DNA of 7,004 bases, from positions 1 through 7,004 of the forward strand of contig JAUVLL010000177.1 in the NCBI GenBank assembly GCA_030600745.1. The letters are read 5' to 3'. This DNA is from Spirochaetaceae bacterium. Lineage in GTDB: Bacteria; Spirochaetota; Spirochaetia; B11-G9. Numbering within the stretch: position 1 is the stretch's first letter; every line of letters begins with the position of its first letter. The notes beneath the pieces were generated by a model that was not told the origin of the DNA, made no database searches, and saw nothing but the letters and a program-made list of their open reading frames with translations. Below, in pieces: positions 5,798-7,004 of this stretch. Position numbers and translations under genes: made by a program.

Positions 5798-7004
5798 ATG
5801 GCAAAAAATAAAAGTGAAGGGATGAAGGTTTGTTCATTTTGCGGGAAAAATGCAGATACAGCCAGAAGGCTGATTGCAGGTCCCGGAGTTTTTATCTGTG
5901 ATGAATGTATAGATGTTTGTAAGAGAATTCTCGATGAAGAAAATGAGATGGTTACATCTGAACTCATGGATGAAGTGCCAACACCAATGGAAATTAAGAA
6001 ATACCTTGATGACTATGTAATTGGACAAACTGCAGCAAAAAAAGTTCTGTCTGTAGCTGTTTATAATCATTACAAACGAATAAGTCAAAAAGACAGAATT
6101 ACAGACGACGTAGAAATAGAAAAAGCCAATGTTCTTCTTACAGGCCCCACAGGTACAGGAAAAACCCTTCTTGCAAAAACTCTTGCAAAAAAGCTCAAAG
6201 TACCATTTGCAATTGCAGATGCTACAACCCTTACTGAAGCAGGTTATGTTGGAGAGGATGTAGAAAATATCCTCCTGAAACTAATTCAAAATGCAGGAAA
6301 TAATATTGCAGCCGCAGAAAGGGGAATCATCTATATAGATGAGATCGATAAAATTGCCAGAAAAAGTGAAAATGTTTCTATTACCCGTGATGTTTCCGGT
6401 GAAGGAGTACAACAGGCACTTCTTAAAATTATTGAAGGAACAATTGCATCTGTTCCACCTCAGGGGGGGCGAAAACACCCTAACCAGGATATGCTTAAAA
6501 TAGATACCAGCAATATTCTGTTTATTTGCGGTGGAGCATTTGTAGGTCTGGACAAGGTAATTGAAGAGAGAATAATCTCCCATCCTATGGGGTTTGGTGC
6601 TGATATAAAATCTGCAATTGATAAAGATATTGTAGAACTCTTTTCCCATATGCACCCGGACGATCTGATACATTTTGGACTTATTCCGGAATTTATTGGC
6701 AGACTTCCAATTCATGTAACTCTTTCAATGCTTAAGATTGATGATCTTAAAAGAATTATAACAGAACCAAAAAATTCAATAATCCGGCAATACCAGAGTT
6801 CACTCAAACTTGATAATGTGGAATTAATTTTTGAAGATGAAGCTGTTGATGCAATAGCCCAGCAGGCTGTAGATCGAAAAACCGGAGCAAGGGGCTTACG
6901 CTCAATAGTTGAAAATACAATGCTTGATGTTATGTTTGATATCCCATCTATTGAAGGGGAGAAAGAGGTTCGTATTACCAAAGAAGTGATTGAAGAATCG
7001 GCAA
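5798..7004 (+). CDS. clpX: ClpX unfoldase subunit of ClpXP, 3' end cut by window edge
   Basis: ClpX is a hexameric AAA+ ATPase that unfolds substrates and threads them into ClpP. I translated 402 complete codons to the window edge; typical ClpX is about 410-430 residues, so only the tail is missing. Visible elements in order: zinc-binding domain with Cys12, Cys15, Cys34, Cys37; Walker A GPTGTGKT (116-123); pore-1 loop GYVG (149-152); Walker B IYIDEID (178-184, Asp181/Glu182); pore-2 RKH (225-227); ClpP-contact loop HPMGFGAD (262-269, MGF in place of the usual IGF); arginine finger Arg302 in PEFIGRLP; and sensor II Arg365 in GARGLR. ATG 5798 starts one base after the clpP stop, and its ribosome binding site AGAGGA (5788-5793) lies inside the end of clpP. 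Translational coupling is therefore likely. A seven-G run (6463-6469) encodes part of QGGRK. Confidence 0.98.
   Translation, partial: MAKNKSEGMKVCSFCGKNADTARRLIAGPGVFICDECIDVCKRILDEENEMVTSELMDEVPTPMEIKKYLDDYVIGQTAAKKVLSVAVYNHYKRISQKDRITDDVEIEKANVLLTGPTGTGKTLLAKTLAKKLKVPFAIADATTLTEAGYVGEDVENILLKLIQNAGNNIAAAERGIIYIDEIDKIARKSENVSITRDVSGEGVQQALLKIIEGTIASVPPQGGRKHPNQDMLKIDTSNILFICGGAFVGLDKVIEERIISHPMGFGADIKSAIDKDIVELFSHMHPDDLIHFGLIPEFIGRLPIHVTLSMLKIDDLKRIITEPKNSIIRQYQSSLKLDNVELIFEDEAVDAIAQQAVDRKTGARGLRSIVENTMLDVMFDIPSIEGEKEVRITKEVIEESA

Noticed and set aside
5160..6981. Several minus-strand open frames of 60-144 codons
   Set aside because: All lie antisense to clpP and clpX, whose reading frames carry intact catalytic motifs. 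The minus-strand translations show no domain or start signal.

Overview
The window is an AT-rich bacterial chromosomal segment with dense, ordinary gene content. No mobile element, CRISPR array, rRNA or phage gene is visible. The organism looks like a motile, chemotactic Gram-negative-type bacterium: it has a membrane chemoreceptor, a c-di-GMP-type HD-GYP regulator, and tRNA genes that do not encode their 3' CCA. The trigger factor PPIase segment and the general style of the proteins make a free-living spirochaete (Spirochaetota) my best guess. That is an inference from memory of the families, not a database result.

Layout. 1-1613 (minus) is a methyl-accepting chemotaxis protein that runs off the left edge inside its signalling hairpin. 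1614-1908 is a divergent intergenic region with a GC-rich hairpin island, two AT-rich dyads and an extended -10 promoter. 1909-2994 (plus) is a response regulator with a receiver and an HD-GYP domain. 2995-3148 carries a consensus-like -35 and leads into five tRNA genes (His-GTG, Arg-TCG, Lys-CTT, Leu-TAG, Gly-GCC; 3149-3639), closed by a strong intrinsic terminator at 3661-3689. 3690-3824 holds CAGGT-type dyads and the likely promoter of the last block. That block is tig (3825-5180), clpP (5200-5796) and clpX (5798 to the right edge, missing only its last residues).

How the genes fit together. The right half is the widely conserved tig-clpP-clpX protein quality control operon. Trigger factor binds nascent chains at the ribosome exit, ClpX unfolds tagged or misfolded substrates, and ClpP degrades them. 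The 19-nt and 1-nt gaps point to one transcript with coupled translation. The tRNA array is a separate unit with its own promoter and terminator. In the left half, a chemoreceptor and an HD-GYP phosphodiesterase-type regulator are divergently transcribed from a shared 295-bp region, a plausible but unproven link between motility and second-messenger turnover.

I see no convincing undescribed system. The points most worth a second look are the GC-rich hairpin island (possibly a dispersed repeat), the dyads in front of tig, the changed PPIase active-site segment in trigger factor, the bimodular sensor of the chemoreceptor, and the near-identical 3' halves of the Leu and Gly tRNA genes.
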